A stretch of DNA of 37,295 nt from Thermoanaerobacter thermocopriae JCM 7501 (GCF_001310975.1 NZ_BAZY01000023.1:1-37295), one strand, 5' to 3'. Positions 26,661 to 34,843 are shown, numbered from the stretch's first letter. Program-made: numbers and translations. The notes: generated by a model from the sequence alone, not told the origin.

Positions 26661-28280
26661 TCAGTGGGTGTTTATCGCTTTAACAAGGGGTGGCAATACT
26701 TGTTTTTTTCTAGAGATGACATAAGGCAAATAAAAGCTGTTGTTTTTTATTTCAACGTTAAAAGCCCTTTGTAACAGCTCTTTGTTGTTTCCCACAAAAA
26801 GTATTTCGGAACCTTCATTTATTATGTCTGTCAACATAAGCAATAAAATATCGTAGTCTTTGTCTTTTTTCACTTTTTCCATAAAGTTTATAAGCTGTTG
26901 TTTTAATTCTCCCGCATCTGTAAGAGTGTTTACCTGACCTATGCCGATTTTATAATTATTTATTGTAAATTCTTTAAAATCTGTATAAAATATTTCTTCA
27001 ACAGTTTTCCCTTCTAAAGAGGTACCTGCTTTGAACATTTCAGGTCCAAACTCATTTATGTCTATGTTGGCAATTTCTGCAAGTTTCTTAGCTGCTCTTA
27101 CGTCTTCTGGTGTGCACGTAGGGGATTTAAATACAAGAGTATCTGATAAAATAGCAGCGCACATTATTCCCGCTATTTTTGGTTCTGGAATTAGCCCTTT
27201 TTCTTCAAAAAGTCGATTTATAATTGTAGCGGTAGAGCCTACAGGATGGTTTCTAAATAGTATTGGCTGCTCTGTTTCTATCGTCCCAATTCGGTGATGG
27301 TCAATTATTTCTAATATTCTTGCTTGTTCTATTCCTTCAACTGCTTGTGAGAATTCATTGTGGTCAACCATTATGACATTTTTTCTTTCATAGTCCAAAA
27401 TATGTCGCCTTGCAAGTAGTCCTACAACTTTTCCTTCTTCGTCGACAATTGGAAAGTTGCGGTATCTATATTTTAACATTACTTCTTTTACATCATCAAT
27501 ATAATCGCTAATTCTGAATGTTACTAGATCTTCCTTTTTTATTACATATGATAATGGTATACTTTGGTTTAATAGTTTAACAGTGTCAAACGTATCTGGT
27601 ACCACTTTTATAATAGTTACTTTGTATTGTTTAGCTAGTTCAAGAATTTTTTCTGAGACTTTGTTATTGCCAGTAATTATGAGAGCTTTTATTCCTTGTA
27701 AAATCGCAGCTTGTTGTATGTCGTCTCTGTCTCCAACGATTAAGATGTCTCCTTTCTTTATTCTTTTTAACACATTTTCTTTAGACATTGCAGCTACTAA
27801 AATGTCGCCTTCAAGATAATCTACATATCTTAAAGTTTCTTCTCCTTTCAAAGTAGCTAGTATATTGTCAATAGGGATTTTATACTTAGATAATTCATGA
27901 GAAGAAGAAAGATATGCTTTTGCTAAATCTCCTACTGTTGCAATTCCCATTAATTTGTTTTCCTCATCTACTACTACTATTGTTCTAATGTTTTTTTCCA
28001 TCATAGTGTTCCATGCTTCAAACATGGAAGTGTTTTCTTTAAAAACGAGAGGTTTATCAAATTTAATGTCTTGTACTTGGGTATATACATTTTCAATAAA
28101 AATAGGTTCTTCTACTCCAAAATAGTCTAGCACAAATTTTGTCTCTCGGTTTATAGGACCTAATCTAACAGGTATAGCATTTATACCTTCAGACATACGC
28201 TTTAGATATGCATAAGCAATAGCCGAGCAGATAGAATCTGTATCTGGATTTTTATGTCCTGAAACATATACTGTTGTCAT
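26661..28280 (-). CDS. ppaC: Manganese-dependent family II inorganic pyrophosphatase with CBS and DRTGG domains
   Basis: 539 residues against ~310 for plain family II enzymes. The DHH half is split: GHKNPDTDS (His9, Asp13, Asp15) at the start; then CBS 1 (about 70-125), a DRTGG domain (about 195-245) and CBS 2 (about 250-305) as an insert; then VDHNE, EIIDHHRIG and the C-terminal DHHA2 domain ending ISRKKQVLPPL. It hydrolyses PPi using Mn2+/Co2+. The CBS pair inhibits with AMP/ADP and activates with ATP or diadenosine polyphosphates in characterised clostridial homologues. Single gene on the minus strand inside the yab cluster. It is the second manganese-linked function in the window, beside the Mn2+ riboswitch. 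Confidence 0.95.
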   Translation of the reverse strand: MTTVYVSGHKNPDTDSICSAIAYAYLKRMSEGINAIPVRLGPINRETKFVLDYFGVEEPIFIENVYTQVQDIKFDKPLVFKENTSMFEAWNTMMEKNIRTIVVVDEENKLMGIATVGDLAKAYLSSSHELSKYKIPIDNILATLKGEETLRYVDYLEGDILVAAMSKENVLKRIKKGDILIVGDRDDIQQAAILQGIKALIITGNNKVSEKILELAKQYKVTIIKVVPDTFDTVKLLNQSIPLSYVIKKEDLVTFRISDYIDDVKEVMLKYRYRNFPIVDEEGKVVGLLARRHILDYERKNVIMVDHNEFSQAVEGIEQARILEIIDHHRIGTIETEQPILFRNHPVGSTATIINRLFEEKGLIPEPKIAGIMCAAILSDTLVFKSPTCTPEDVRAAKKLAEIANIDINEFGPEMFKAGTSLEGKTVEEIFYTDFKEFTINNYKIGIGQVNTLTDAGELKQQLINFMEKVKKDKDYDILLLMLTDIINEGSEILFVGNNKELLQRAFNVEIKNNSFYLPYVISRKKQVLPPLVKAINTH

Positions 28281-28357
28281 GATGCATCGCCCCTATTTTA
28301 GTTTCATTCTTGCTGCAGTAGATAAATATAATATAACAAGAAAAGGAGGGTATGTAA

Positions 28358-28834
28358 ATGGTAATAACCATACAAAGTCAAATTTATGCATTTTTAGTAA
28401 CAGTATATGGTGGTTTTGTACTGGGATTTATATACGATATTTTTAAAGTGACAAGGCAAGTTTTTAGGCTTAGAAAAACTTTTTCTAATATTGCCGATAT
28501 TATATTTTGGCTTTTTGGGACAATTACTATGCTTTATTTTATGTATATAAGCAATTATGTTGAAATCCGGTTTTATAGTTTTTTGGGATTTGCAATTGGA
28601 ATCATTCTTTATTATGTGTTGTTAAGTTATTTCATTACCCAAGCTTTAATTGGAGTTTTTGAATTTACATTAAAATTTTTAAGAAAGATGGCAGAAATTA
28701 TTATATACCCTATTAGAATAGTAGTCAATTTTATTATTGTTCCTTATAGGTTTACAAAAAAAATTTTAACTTTGCCTGTCGCTTTTCTAGAAAATAATTT
28801 AACCCATTTTAAGATTTTCAAGAGAAAAAAATAA
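28358..28834 (+). CDS. yabQ: Spore cortex protein YabQ
   Basis: 158 residues, MVITIQSQIYAFLVTVYGGF with four membrane helices and the FIYDIFKVTRQ motif, then a basic tail. YabQ is a sigma-E-controlled membrane protein required for cortex formation in Bacillus. Separated from yabP by about 3.1 kb instead of adjoining it as in Bacillus. ATG after AAAAGGAGGG. Confidence 0.93.
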   Translation: MVITIQSQIYAFLVTVYGGFVLGFIYDIFKVTRQVFRLRKTFSNIADIIFWLFGTITMLYFMYISNYVEIRFYSFLGFAIGIILYYVLLSYFITQALIGVFEFTLKFLRKMAEIIIYPIRIVVNFIIVPYRFTKKILTLPVAFLENNLTHFKIFKRKK

Positions 28835-28905
28835 AGGATTTTTTAAAGAAATGTCGAATAAAAATTAATAGAAATTAATATGTATTGTGAAAGCAGGTGT
28901 TATGA

Positions 28906-29193
28906 GTGAAAAAACTAAAGAAGATGTTGTTTTTTGCCTTTATTGCATATATTGGATTTACCTTTTTTCAGCAGCAAGTTGTATTAGAGAAACTTGATAG
29001 TAGGTATAGGAATTTGAAAAATAAAGAAGCTGCTGTAATGAAAGAGAATAAGTATTTAAATGAATTACTTCATCAGATAAACAGTGAAAGTTTTATTGAG
29101 AATGAGGCAAGACAAAAATTGGGGTTGGTTAAAAAAGGAGAAATAATTTATGTAGATGTTTCGAAAACTAAGTTTCAAGAGACAAAAAAGTAA
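28906..29193 (+). CDS. divIC: Septum formation initiator, DivIC/FtsB family
   Basis: 95 residues: short basic cytoplasmic tail, one membrane helix (about 8-24), a heptad coiled coil (LEKLDSRYRNLKNKEAAVMK...) and the family's ending ARQKLGLVKKGEIIY. Part of the FtsL-DivIB-DivIC divisome subcomplex that activates septal peptidoglycan synthesis. GTG start. Position after yabQ and before the S1 gene is conserved in Firmicutes. Confidence 0.94.
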   Translation: MKKLKKMLFFAFIAYIGFTFFQQQVVLEKLDSRYRNLKNKEAAVMKENKYLNELLHQINSESFIENEARQKLGLVKKGEIIYVDVSKTKFQETKK

Positions 29194-29280
29194 TTTCAGA
29201 AAATTTATCTTGAAATGTTTTGTATCTTAATATATAATAAACTCATTAATAAAATTTTTAAAGGGAGGATCTTTGTTTAT

Positions 29281-29703
29281 ATGCCATTTGAGGTTGGAGA
29301 TGTTGTTGAGGGCACCGTGTTAAACATTACAGACTTTGGAGCATTTATTCAGCTACCGGAAGGGAAAACTGGGTTGGTGCATATTTCGGAAGTTGCTAAT
29401 ACCTATGTAAAAGATATTAGGGAGCATTTGAAGGAGCATGATAAAGTAAAAGTAAAAATATTGTCCATGGATTCTAGTGGGAGAATAAGTTTGTCAATCA
29501 AAAAGGCTTTGCCTAAAAATAATAAAGAAAGAGAGCCAAAGGATTTTGTATGGCAGAGCAATAGGAATTATAATACTAATAGTTCCTTTGAAGAGAAATT
29601 GCTTAAGTTTTTGAAAGATTCAGATGAGAGACAGCAACAGCTGCGAAAGAATTTTGATTCCAAGAGAAGAAACACAGGCTATAGAAAAAGCAATGGATAT
29701 TAA
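29281..29703 (+). CDS. yabR: S1-domain RNA-binding protein (YabR type)
   Basis: 140 residues from ATG 29281 (GGGAGG 12 bases upstream; no better start in frame). One S1 OB-fold: MPFEVGDVVEGTVLNITDFG, AFIQLPEGKTGLVHISEV, DKVKVKILSMDSSGRISLSI. A basic, Gln/Arg/Asn-rich tail follows. Homologous to YabR and general-stress S1 proteins. Completes the yabP-yabQ-divIC-yabR order. Confidence 0.93.
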   Translation: MPFEVGDVVEGTVLNITDFGAFIQLPEGKTGLVHISEVANTYVKDIREHLKEHDKVKVKILSMDSSGRISLSIKKALPKNNKEREPKDFVWQSNRNYNTNSSFEEKLLKFLKDSDERQQQLRKNFDSKRRNTGYRKSNGY

Positions 29704-29728
29704 CTTCGGGTTATGCCCGAAGATTTTT
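29704..29728 (+). terminator. Terminator after yabR
   Basis: CTTCGGG (29704-29710) pairs with CCCGAAG (29716-29722), followed by ATTTTT. Confidence 0.8.
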
Positions 29729-29783
29729 CATAAAAAGAACAAGAAATTTTACAGGTTTTTACCTGTGATAGTTGGGGGTTATT

Positions 29784-30689
29784 ATGAGAATTTGTGCGAT
29801 TGATATAGGGACAAATTCGGTACGCCAACTTATATGTGACATAGATAATGGAAATATAAACAAGATACAAAAAGATGTTGAAATAACTCGACTAGGGGAA
29901 GGAATTTCCAAAACGGGGAAGTTAAATAGTAATGCTATACAGAGAAGCATTGAAGTAATTGAACACTTTGTAAAATTGGCCCAAGATAAAGGTGCAGAAA
30001 CTATATATGCTTTTGCAACATCTGCGATGAGGGATGCTAAAAATAAAGACGCTTTTTTTGAGCAAATTGGAAAACTTGGATTAGAGGTAGAAATCATAGA
30101 TGGAGAAACAGAGAGCTTGTTTGGATATATGGGAGCAGTGATGGGAATTAATAAGAAAAATGCACTGGTGTTAGATATAGGAGGAGGAAGTACTGAATTA
30201 GCGTACAAAGGTAATGAATTTAAAAAGGAAAGCTTCGATCTTGGAGCTGTGAGGCTTACTGAAAAATTTATTAAAAATGACCCTCCTACAGCTGAGGAAT
30301 ATGATGAAATCAGGTTGCATATAATAGATACAATGGTAAATTCCATTAATAAATACAAAGAAGCTGAAAATATCATTGGAATAGGAGGAACTATAACAAC
30401 ACTTGCTGCCGTTTCACAGCAGTTGGAAATTTATTCTCAAGAAAAAGTTCATGGATATCTGCTAAGAAAAGAAGAAATTAAAAAGATTTTAGATAAATTT
30501 ATGTCTGTTACATTGACAGAACGGAAAAAAATTCTTGGATTGCAGCCCCAAAGAGCTGATATAATAATTGCTGGAACTGCTATATTGTTGACCATATTAG
30601 AAATGCTGGGTTTTAAAGAAATAACCGTTAGTGAGTGGGATAACCTGGAAGGAGCAGTGTTGTGTAAATTTGGAAGATTTAAGTTATAA
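29784..30689 (+). CDS. ppx: Ppx/GppA family exopolyphosphatase
   Basis: 301 residues from ATG 29784 (GGGGGT upstream), the short two-domain form without an HD domain. ASKHA-fold motifs: MRICAIDIGTNSVRQLIC (phosphate 1), ATSAMRDAKN, LVLDIGGGSTELA (phosphate 2), IIGIGGTITTLAAV. It degrades polyphosphate from the ends and/or converts pppGpp to ppGpp. The sequence alone does not separate these. In Bacillus-type clusters this position before the tRNAs and spoIIE varies. Confidence 0.93.
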   Translation: MRICAIDIGTNSVRQLICDIDNGNINKIQKDVEITRLGEGISKTGKLNSNAIQRSIEVIEHFVKLAQDKGAETIYAFATSAMRDAKNKDAFFEQIGKLGLEVEIIDGETESLFGYMGAVMGINKKNALVLDIGGGSTELAYKGNEFKKESFDLGAVRLTEKFIKNDPPTAEEYDEIRLHIIDTMVNSINKYKEAENIIGIGGTITTLAAVSQQLEIYSQEKVHGYLLRKEEIKKILDKFMSVTLTERKKILGLQPQRADIIIAGTAILLTILEMLGFKEITVSEWDNLEGAVLCKFGRFKL

Positions 30690-30734
30690 AAAGGGACTTT
30701 TCATTTGGAGTTGCAGAAATGGGTAAAAAAACTA

Positions 30735-30763
30735 TTGACTTAGAGATATAGATATAATATAAT
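30735..30763 (+). promoter_or_regulatory. Promoter of the tRNA operon
   Basis: TTGACT (30735-30740), 17-base spacer, perfect TATAAT (30758-30763), 22 bases before the first tRNA: a strong stable-RNA promoter. Confidence 0.85.
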
Positions 30764-30785
30764 AATACTGTCTCAAGGAGATAAT

Positions 30786-30875
30786 GCCGGAGTGGCGGAA
30801 CTGGCAGACGCACAGGACTTAAAATCCTGCGGGCCCTAAAAGCCCGTACCGGTTCAAGTCCGGTCTCCGGCACCA
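30786..30875 (+). tRNA. tRNA-Leu (UAA)
   Basis: 90 bases with encoded CCA. Acceptor GCCGGAG/CTCCGGC, anticodon loop CTTAAAA with TAA at 30820-30822, a long variable arm GGGCCCTAAAAGCCC (class II), T arm with GGTTCAAGTCC. Confidence 0.97.
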
Positions 30876-30879
30876 ATGT

Positions 30880-30956
<77 letters not shown>

Positions 30957-30963
30957 AAAATAT

Positions 30964-31040
30964 GGCGGCGTAGCTCAGTTGGCCAGAGCATGCGGTTCAT
31001 ACCCGCAGTGTCGGTGGTTCGAATCCACTCGCCGCTACCA
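30964..31040 (+). tRNA. Elongator tRNA-Met (CAU)
   Basis: 77 bases with encoded CCA, acceptor GGCGGCG/CGCCGCT, anticodon CAT at 30998-31000. It resembles Bacillus elongator tRNA-Met rather than the lysidine-modified tRNA-Ile(CAU). Its 3' end abuts the recombinase relic. Confidence 0.9.
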
Positions 31041-31744
31041 GCCATGCGCAAACTGTATCGTCTATCGAAAGCCTGAAATGGGCTTCAATTCTATCACGGT
31101 AGACGATTATTTTATTGATATATGTTGGTAAAATTTGTTTAATTTTGTGAGGGTCACCCGCTTCCAACACTTCTTTGTCTTTTAAAAGGTACTGTCTTAT
31201 TTTTTCTTCTGTTATAAAAGAAGTGTCGGGCAAGCTGCTTATTTCCTTTATTCTCATTTCTTTGTACCTTTATTGAATATGTATTTGCCAGTATACTTCT
31301 CATTTCGCAAAATTTCATGAATACTGTTTTTGCTAAATGGATTCCTTTCTTAGTTTTGTAGCCTCTTAAATTTAATTCATCAATTATTTGCCTATATCCA
31401 TATCCCTGTGCATATAATTCAAAAATCAATCTTACTGCCTCAGCTTCTTTTTCGTTTATCACATATTTCCCATCCACAATGTCGTACCCAAGGGGCGGCG
31501 GTATGCCTCCATTAAATTTGGCCTAAAAAGCATTTAAGTGAGCTGGCTTTATCATCTGCAGGAATGCTGGCCTATCATCAGTTGTAGCGCTTTTCGCTTC
31601 ATCAGTGTATATCTTTACTAGCTGTATATTATTCTTTTCGCGGTACTCTTTTATAGCTCTTAATTGAGCTTCAATGCTTTCTTCTCGCTGATTATCGCTG
31701 GAGTACCTTGCGTATGCTGCGGCTTTTATTTCTGCACTTGACAT
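31041..31744 (-). pseudogene. Large serine recombinase relic (resolvase family)
   Basis: The N-terminus at 31744 is well preserved behind AGGAGGAG: AAYARYSSDNQREESIEAQL (the catalytic Ser is in this block) and DEAKSATTDDRPAFLQM. A deletion then fuses KPAHLNAF, a TAG at 31523, and AKFNGGIPPPLGYDIVDGKY in the same frame, losing most of the catalytic core. The Recombinase domain follows (EKEAEAVRLIFELYAQGYGY). A one-base loss at 31342 shifts the frame before SKNSIHEILRNEKYTGKYIF. A second large deletion jumps near 31262 to the C-terminal piece with KIKQILPTYINKIIVYRDRI and SIDDTVC. The open frame runs on into the antisense of tRNA-Met (to 30997). Not functional as recombinase. Confidence 0.88.
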
Positions 31745-31803
31745 ATAACTCCTCCTCTAGATTTATTTTAAGTTTACTGTAAGATTGCTTTCAACACCTC
31801 TTA

Positions 31804-31890
31804 TTACCAATCATCAAATTCATTGTCAGTAAATTCTTCTTCTTGATTTTCAAAAGTTAATAAAGTAAGAACCATATTTAAATTTGGCAT
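31804..31890 (-). CDS. Possible small acidic protein upstream of the recombinase
   Basis: A 28-codon frame MPNLNMVLTLLTFENQEEEF ending in DNEFDDW, same direction as the recombinase and 59 bases before it. The composition looks protein-like, but no ribosome binding site is seen and its start overlaps the divergent excisionase start. It may be the tail of a gene truncated at about 31888. Function unknown. Confidence 0.3.
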   Translation of the reverse strand: MPNLNMVLTLLTFENQEEEFTDNEFDDW

Positions 31891-32129
31891 TTGAAGAACA
31901 AAAGTCTTTATCCTTACTTGATGCTTACATAATAGATGAAGCAGCAAAAGTGCTAAGTGTAAGCAAAAGCTATATGTATGAGCTTGCAAAGCATAAAGAC
32001 TTCCCCTCACTAAAAGTACACGGCAAGAAAATAATAATTCCTAAAAAAGGCTTAGAAGAATGGATGCAGAAGAAGTTTGAAGAAGAGAAAGGTACCAGCA
32101 AAGTAATCGCCATGGGAGGTAGAAGATAA
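31884..32129 (+). CDS. Excisionase-family (MerR-like HTH) DNA-binding protein
   Basis: 81 residues. IDEAAKVLSVSKSYMYELAK is the winged helix-turn-helix of excisionase/AlpA-like proteins, followed by LKVHGKKIIIPKKGLEEWMQ. Basic tail. The TTG start (31884) lacks a ribosome binding site, and the first 18 residues do not look like the family, so the true start may have been lost at a rearrangement point. It would be the directionality factor of the element whose recombinase relic lies next to it. Stop and next start overlap as TAATG. Confidence 0.75.
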   Translation: MAFEEQKSLSLLDAYIIDEAAKVLSVSKSYMYELAKHKDFPSLKVHGKKIIIPKKGLEEWMQKKFEEEKGTSKVIAMGGRR

Positions 32130-32257
32130 TGTGGATTGAATTTAAGCCCATGAAAAATAAGGACCTACTTATTAGAATAGCTGAAGAGCTTATGAAAGTA
32201 GTACCTATAAAAATAGAAAAAGCCGGAGAAGGCTGGAAATTGATGATAAAAACCTAG
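32129..32257 (+). CDS. Small hypothetical protein of the element
   Basis: 42 residues, MWIEFKPMKNKDLLIRIAEE then LMKVVPIKIEKAGEGWKLMI. Starts in the stop of the excisionase gene (TAATG), with GGGAGG upstream, so it is probably translated with it. Family not recognised. Confidence 0.5.
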   Translation: MWIEFKPMKNKDLLIRIAEELMKVVPIKIEKAGEGWKLMIKT

Positions 32258-32310
32258 TATATAGCCGTAGTATGCCCAAAATCAGGTTTAACAAAAATAT
32301 AATTTTATTA

Positions 32311-32613
32311 GGAGGAAGGAATTAAAAATAAGACTAATAATTATTATAAGCCTATTAATTTTTATCTTTGTTATGGTTTTCCCTGCGGTTTACAATATAA
32401 ATAGTATGCATAAAGAGCATACTATATAATAGAAAGTATTGCAGAAAAATATATTAAAGATGTCGAAAAAGACGGCTATTTAAGTTACGCAACATACAAA
32501 AAAATAGAATATGAATTAAACCAAAAGGTGGGTTATAAAGGTATTACATCTTATCATTTTATTACAGGAACAATTGAAAGAAAAACAAAAGGTGAAGAGA
32601 TATTTATAGAAAT
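32311..32613 (+). pseudogene. Relic of a single-membrane-helix (pilin/TadE-like) gene
   Basis: Behind a perfect AGGAGGAAGG (32310-32319) the frame begins TTA-AAA-ATA-AGA, where a start codon (TTG/ATG) would be expected, and reads KIRLIIIISLLIFIFVMVFP. The frame stops at 32427 and continues one base off as IESIAEKYIKDVEKDGYLSY, then TYKKIEYELNQKVGYKG and GTIERKTKGEEIFIEI up to about 32613. A short N-terminus, a membrane helix and an extracytoplasmic tail fit a TadE/DUF4320-like pseudopilin of a conjugative element. The family call is tentative. Confidence 0.45.
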
Positions 32614-33175
32614 TGACTATGGAAGTTTTTCATTATTTTATAATATACAAGAAAGGCAAAGATATTTTGTTCTTAACGAGAAAATATAATAACCATCTGT
32701 ATCTTTGTAAATTTGCGTCTGAAAAAATTAGAAAAAAGCATGGACCTACAGAGGATGATATTAAAATTTTCCTAGAACTAGATTATCCTTTTGTATATAT
32801 AGTTTTTGATTTAAAAAGACAATTAATTTTAGTTCAACATAAATCTTCTGTTTTTCAAGATAGAAATACAGCAATAAATAGGATTAGAGGAATATTCGTA
32901 CCAAGAACAAGAATATATGGTTATAATTTCACAATTGAACCTGTTACTTTTGAAAATTTTTTTTGGGATCATGTTGAAAAAGCACAAAAAATTTATGAAG
33001 TTGCATTAAGTTTGAAGCACCTAATTTGTTTGGAGGCATATATAGTACAAATGATTTTGTGAAAGAAGTAAAAAAATTTTTTAATTCCACAGAAACTGAA
33101 ATAAAATATAAAAATGAAGACGGGAAACTGAAGGTAAGTAAAAAAGAACTCGAAGATCAAGGAAGGAGAATATAG
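32613..33175 (+). pseudogene. Unrecognised gene fragment, N-terminus missing and frame broken
   Basis: The open frame 32613-33062 reads HYFIIYKKGKDILFLTRKYN, then KFASEKIRKKHGPTEDDIKI and INRIRGIFVPRTRIYGYNFT. No start with a ribosome binding site is present, and it abuts the preceding relic without spacing, suggesting a deletion junction near 32613. At the T-run 33011-33013 one T is missing; the next frame continues EAPNLFGGIYSTNDFVKEVK and ends KKELEDQGRRI at 33175. About 185 residues remain. I do not recognise the family; phage or defence origin is possible. The stop overlaps the epimerase GTG (TAGTG). Confidence 0.5.
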
Positions 33176-34148
33176 TGATTATAGTTACTGGTGGAACAGG
33201 TCATATTGGAAATGTTTTAGTGAAGAGATTGTTAGGAAGGGGTTATAAGATAAAAATAATAGTACCTCCAGGTGAAAATTTAACCTCTATATTTGGCTTG
33301 GATGTTGAAATTGAATTTACAGATGTTCGAAATAAAACTCACCTAGTTGATTGTTTCAAAGGGGCCGAGGTTGTATTTCACCTTGCAAGCCTTATTTCAA
33401 TTTTTACAAAAGATAAAAGAGTGTATGACGTAAATGTGTGTGGAACAGAAAATGTAATAGAAGCGTGCATAAAAAATAATATAAAGAAACTTGTTTATGT
33501 TAGTTCGGTCCATGCATTAAAAGAAGAACCTAAAGGAAAAGTAATTAAGGAAAACAAAGATTTTAATCCGGCTTACGTAAAAGGTGATTACGCAAAATCA
33601 AAAGCAATTGCTACAGCAAAAGTTTTAGAATCACAAAAATTAGGTATCGAACCTATTGTTGTTCACCCTTCAGGAGTTATTGGACCTTATGATTATAAAA
33701 TTTCTTTTATGAATCAGGTTATAATTAATTATTTAATGGGAAAATATAAGTTTTTAATAGAAGGTGCCTATAATTTTGTTGATGTAAGAGATGTAGCAGA
33801 AGGTATAATACTGGCATGGGAGAAAGGGAAAGCAGGCGAAAATTATATTCTTTCGGGAGAAGTAATTACTATAGAAAAGCTGTTTTCTTATCTTGAAGAA
33901 ATAACAGGAATAAAAAACCTCCTATTATTAATAGATATATTGGTGAGTTTTTTTCATACTTTGCTGACATTTACTATAAAATAACAAAAGGAAAACCTAC
34001 ATGTACCTCTTATGCTATTTATAGTTTAAATAGTAATTCAGATTTCACTTATGGAAAAGCTAAAAAAGAATTAGGATATAATCCGAGACCTATAAAGGAA
34101 ACAATATATGATACAGTGCTTTGGCTTAAAGAAAGAAGTTTAATTTAG
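33175..34148 (+). CDS. NAD-dependent epimerase/dehydratase, extended SDR (one-base frame break near 33915)
   Basis: GTG start after GGAAGGAG. Rossmann motif VTGGTGHIGNVLVKRLLGRG, YVSSVHALKE, then YAKSKA (catalytic Tyr-x3-Lys) and VVHPSGVIGP: extended SDR of the dihydroflavonol-reductase-like group. The frame stops at 33984. One A missing in the A6 run 33912-33917 lets it continue as PPIINRYIGEFFSYFADIYY and end KAKKELGYNPRPIKETIYDT...LKERSLI at 34148. Corrected length is about 324 residues, complete for the family. The substrate is not deducible. Probably intact in the organism. Confidence 0.82.
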
Positions 34149-34249
34149 TCGTTGAGTGGGCTAGTAAATATCAACGTGAACTGCTAGAAGATGTGGGAAA
34201 CTCAAGTATTTCGAAAATTGCCTGGATTGAAGTGATGAAAAATGTATAA
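34148..34249 (+). pseudogene. DUF4160 C-terminal stub
   Basis: Frame VVEWASKYQRELLEDVGNSS then ISKIAWIEVMKNV, ending 8 bases inside the DUF2442 gene. The EWA...K..ELLE pattern is the tail of DUF4160 proteins, which are regularly encoded just upstream of DUF2442. The N-terminal ~50 residues are absent, replaced by the epimerase end. Confidence 0.6.
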
Positions 34250-34490
34250 AGTTGTAAGCGTAAAAGCAACAGATGATTATAAACTGATTGTTGTTTTTGA
34301 CAATGGAACTGTGAAAGAATATGATATGAAGCCAAAACTTAATGAGTGGCCATTTGAGTTATTGAAAAACAAAGCCTTTTTTAAAGCGGTAAAAGTTGAT
34401 GCTGGGGGATATGGTGTGAGTTGGAATAGTGAACTAGATTTGAGTGAATATGAGCTTTGGAAAAATGATAAAGAAATTAAACTAGTTTAA
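34242..34490 (+). CDS. DUF2442 protein
   Basis: 82 residues: MYKVVSVKATDDYKLIVVFD, GTVKEYDMKP, FKAVKVDAGGYGVSWNSELD, then LSEYELW, the DUF2442 signature. Such proteins pair with DUF4160 and are thought to be toxin-antitoxin-like or mobile regulatory modules; the biochemical role is unproven. Here the DUF4160 partner is only a stub, so this is an orphan. Confidence 0.88.
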   Translation: MYKVVSVKATDDYKLIVVFDNGTVKEYDMKPKLNEWPFELLKNKAFFKAVKVDAGGYGVSWNSELDLSEYELWKNDKEIKLV

Positions 34491-34500
34491 ATTTGTTTAA

Positions 34501-34638
34501 AGGAAAGAGAAGAATAAAAATATTGACAGTATTTTTGACATCACATCTCTAGTTGTAGGATTGTTCATTGTAGTTAATACACCCAAAGCCATAACAATTA
34601 AAGTAGAAATTGCAAATTTTAAAATAGAGATAAGTTAA
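34501..34638 (+). pseudogene. Possible relic of a small membrane peptide
   Basis: An open frame without ATG/GTG/TTG near its beginning, reading NIDSIFDITSLVVGLFIVVN then TPKAITIKVEIANFKIEIS. One membrane helix with a short beta-like tail. It could use an ATT start or be a fragment. Function unknown. Confidence 0.25.
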
Positions 34639-34719
34639 AAAAAGAATAGGTAGCTCACATCTACCTATTCCCACATCCCACATATCTATGACACCCGAAG
34701 TGTCCTTTTATCTATTATA
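34637..34719 (-). ncRNA. Candidate small RNA gene
   Basis: On the minus strand a perfect -10 TATAAT (34719-34714) is followed, after about 6 bases, by hairpin GACAC-TTCGG-GTGTC (34704-34690), a short linker, and a strong intrinsic terminator: GAATAGGTAG (34670-34661), loop ATGTGAG, CTACCTATTC (34653-34644), then seven T. The transcript would be about 70 nt with no coding frame of note. The -35 region is poor. No minus-strand gene nearby needs this terminator, which is why a small RNA is suggested. Confidence 0.4.
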
Positions 34720-34797
34720 TCACATCTTTTAGAAATTGAACCAATGAAATAAAAAATCAAAAAGACGGAAGTGATGCCTTACGAAATAGTCACGATT

Positions 34798-34806
34798 TGG
34801 TATAAT
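34798..34806 (+). promoter_or_regulatory. Extended -10 promoter of the MNT/HEPN pair
   Basis: TG-G-TATAAT (34798-34806), 37 bases before the ATG; no good -35. Confidence 0.5.
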
Positions 34807-34843
34807 AGAATAAAAGATAAAACTTAAAATTGAGGTGTTTTTT

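Noticed and set aside
30964-31040. tRNA-Ile (CAU, lysidine type) instead of elongator tRNA-Met
   Set aside because: The acceptor, D-arm and T-arm sequences resemble Bacillus elongator tRNA-Met, although only a covariance model would settle it.
31804-32010. Minus-strand 68-codon open frame over the excisionase
   Set aside because: Only the last 28 codons look protein-like; the upstream part is the antisense of the excisionase gene. Kept only as a low-confidence 28-codon feature.
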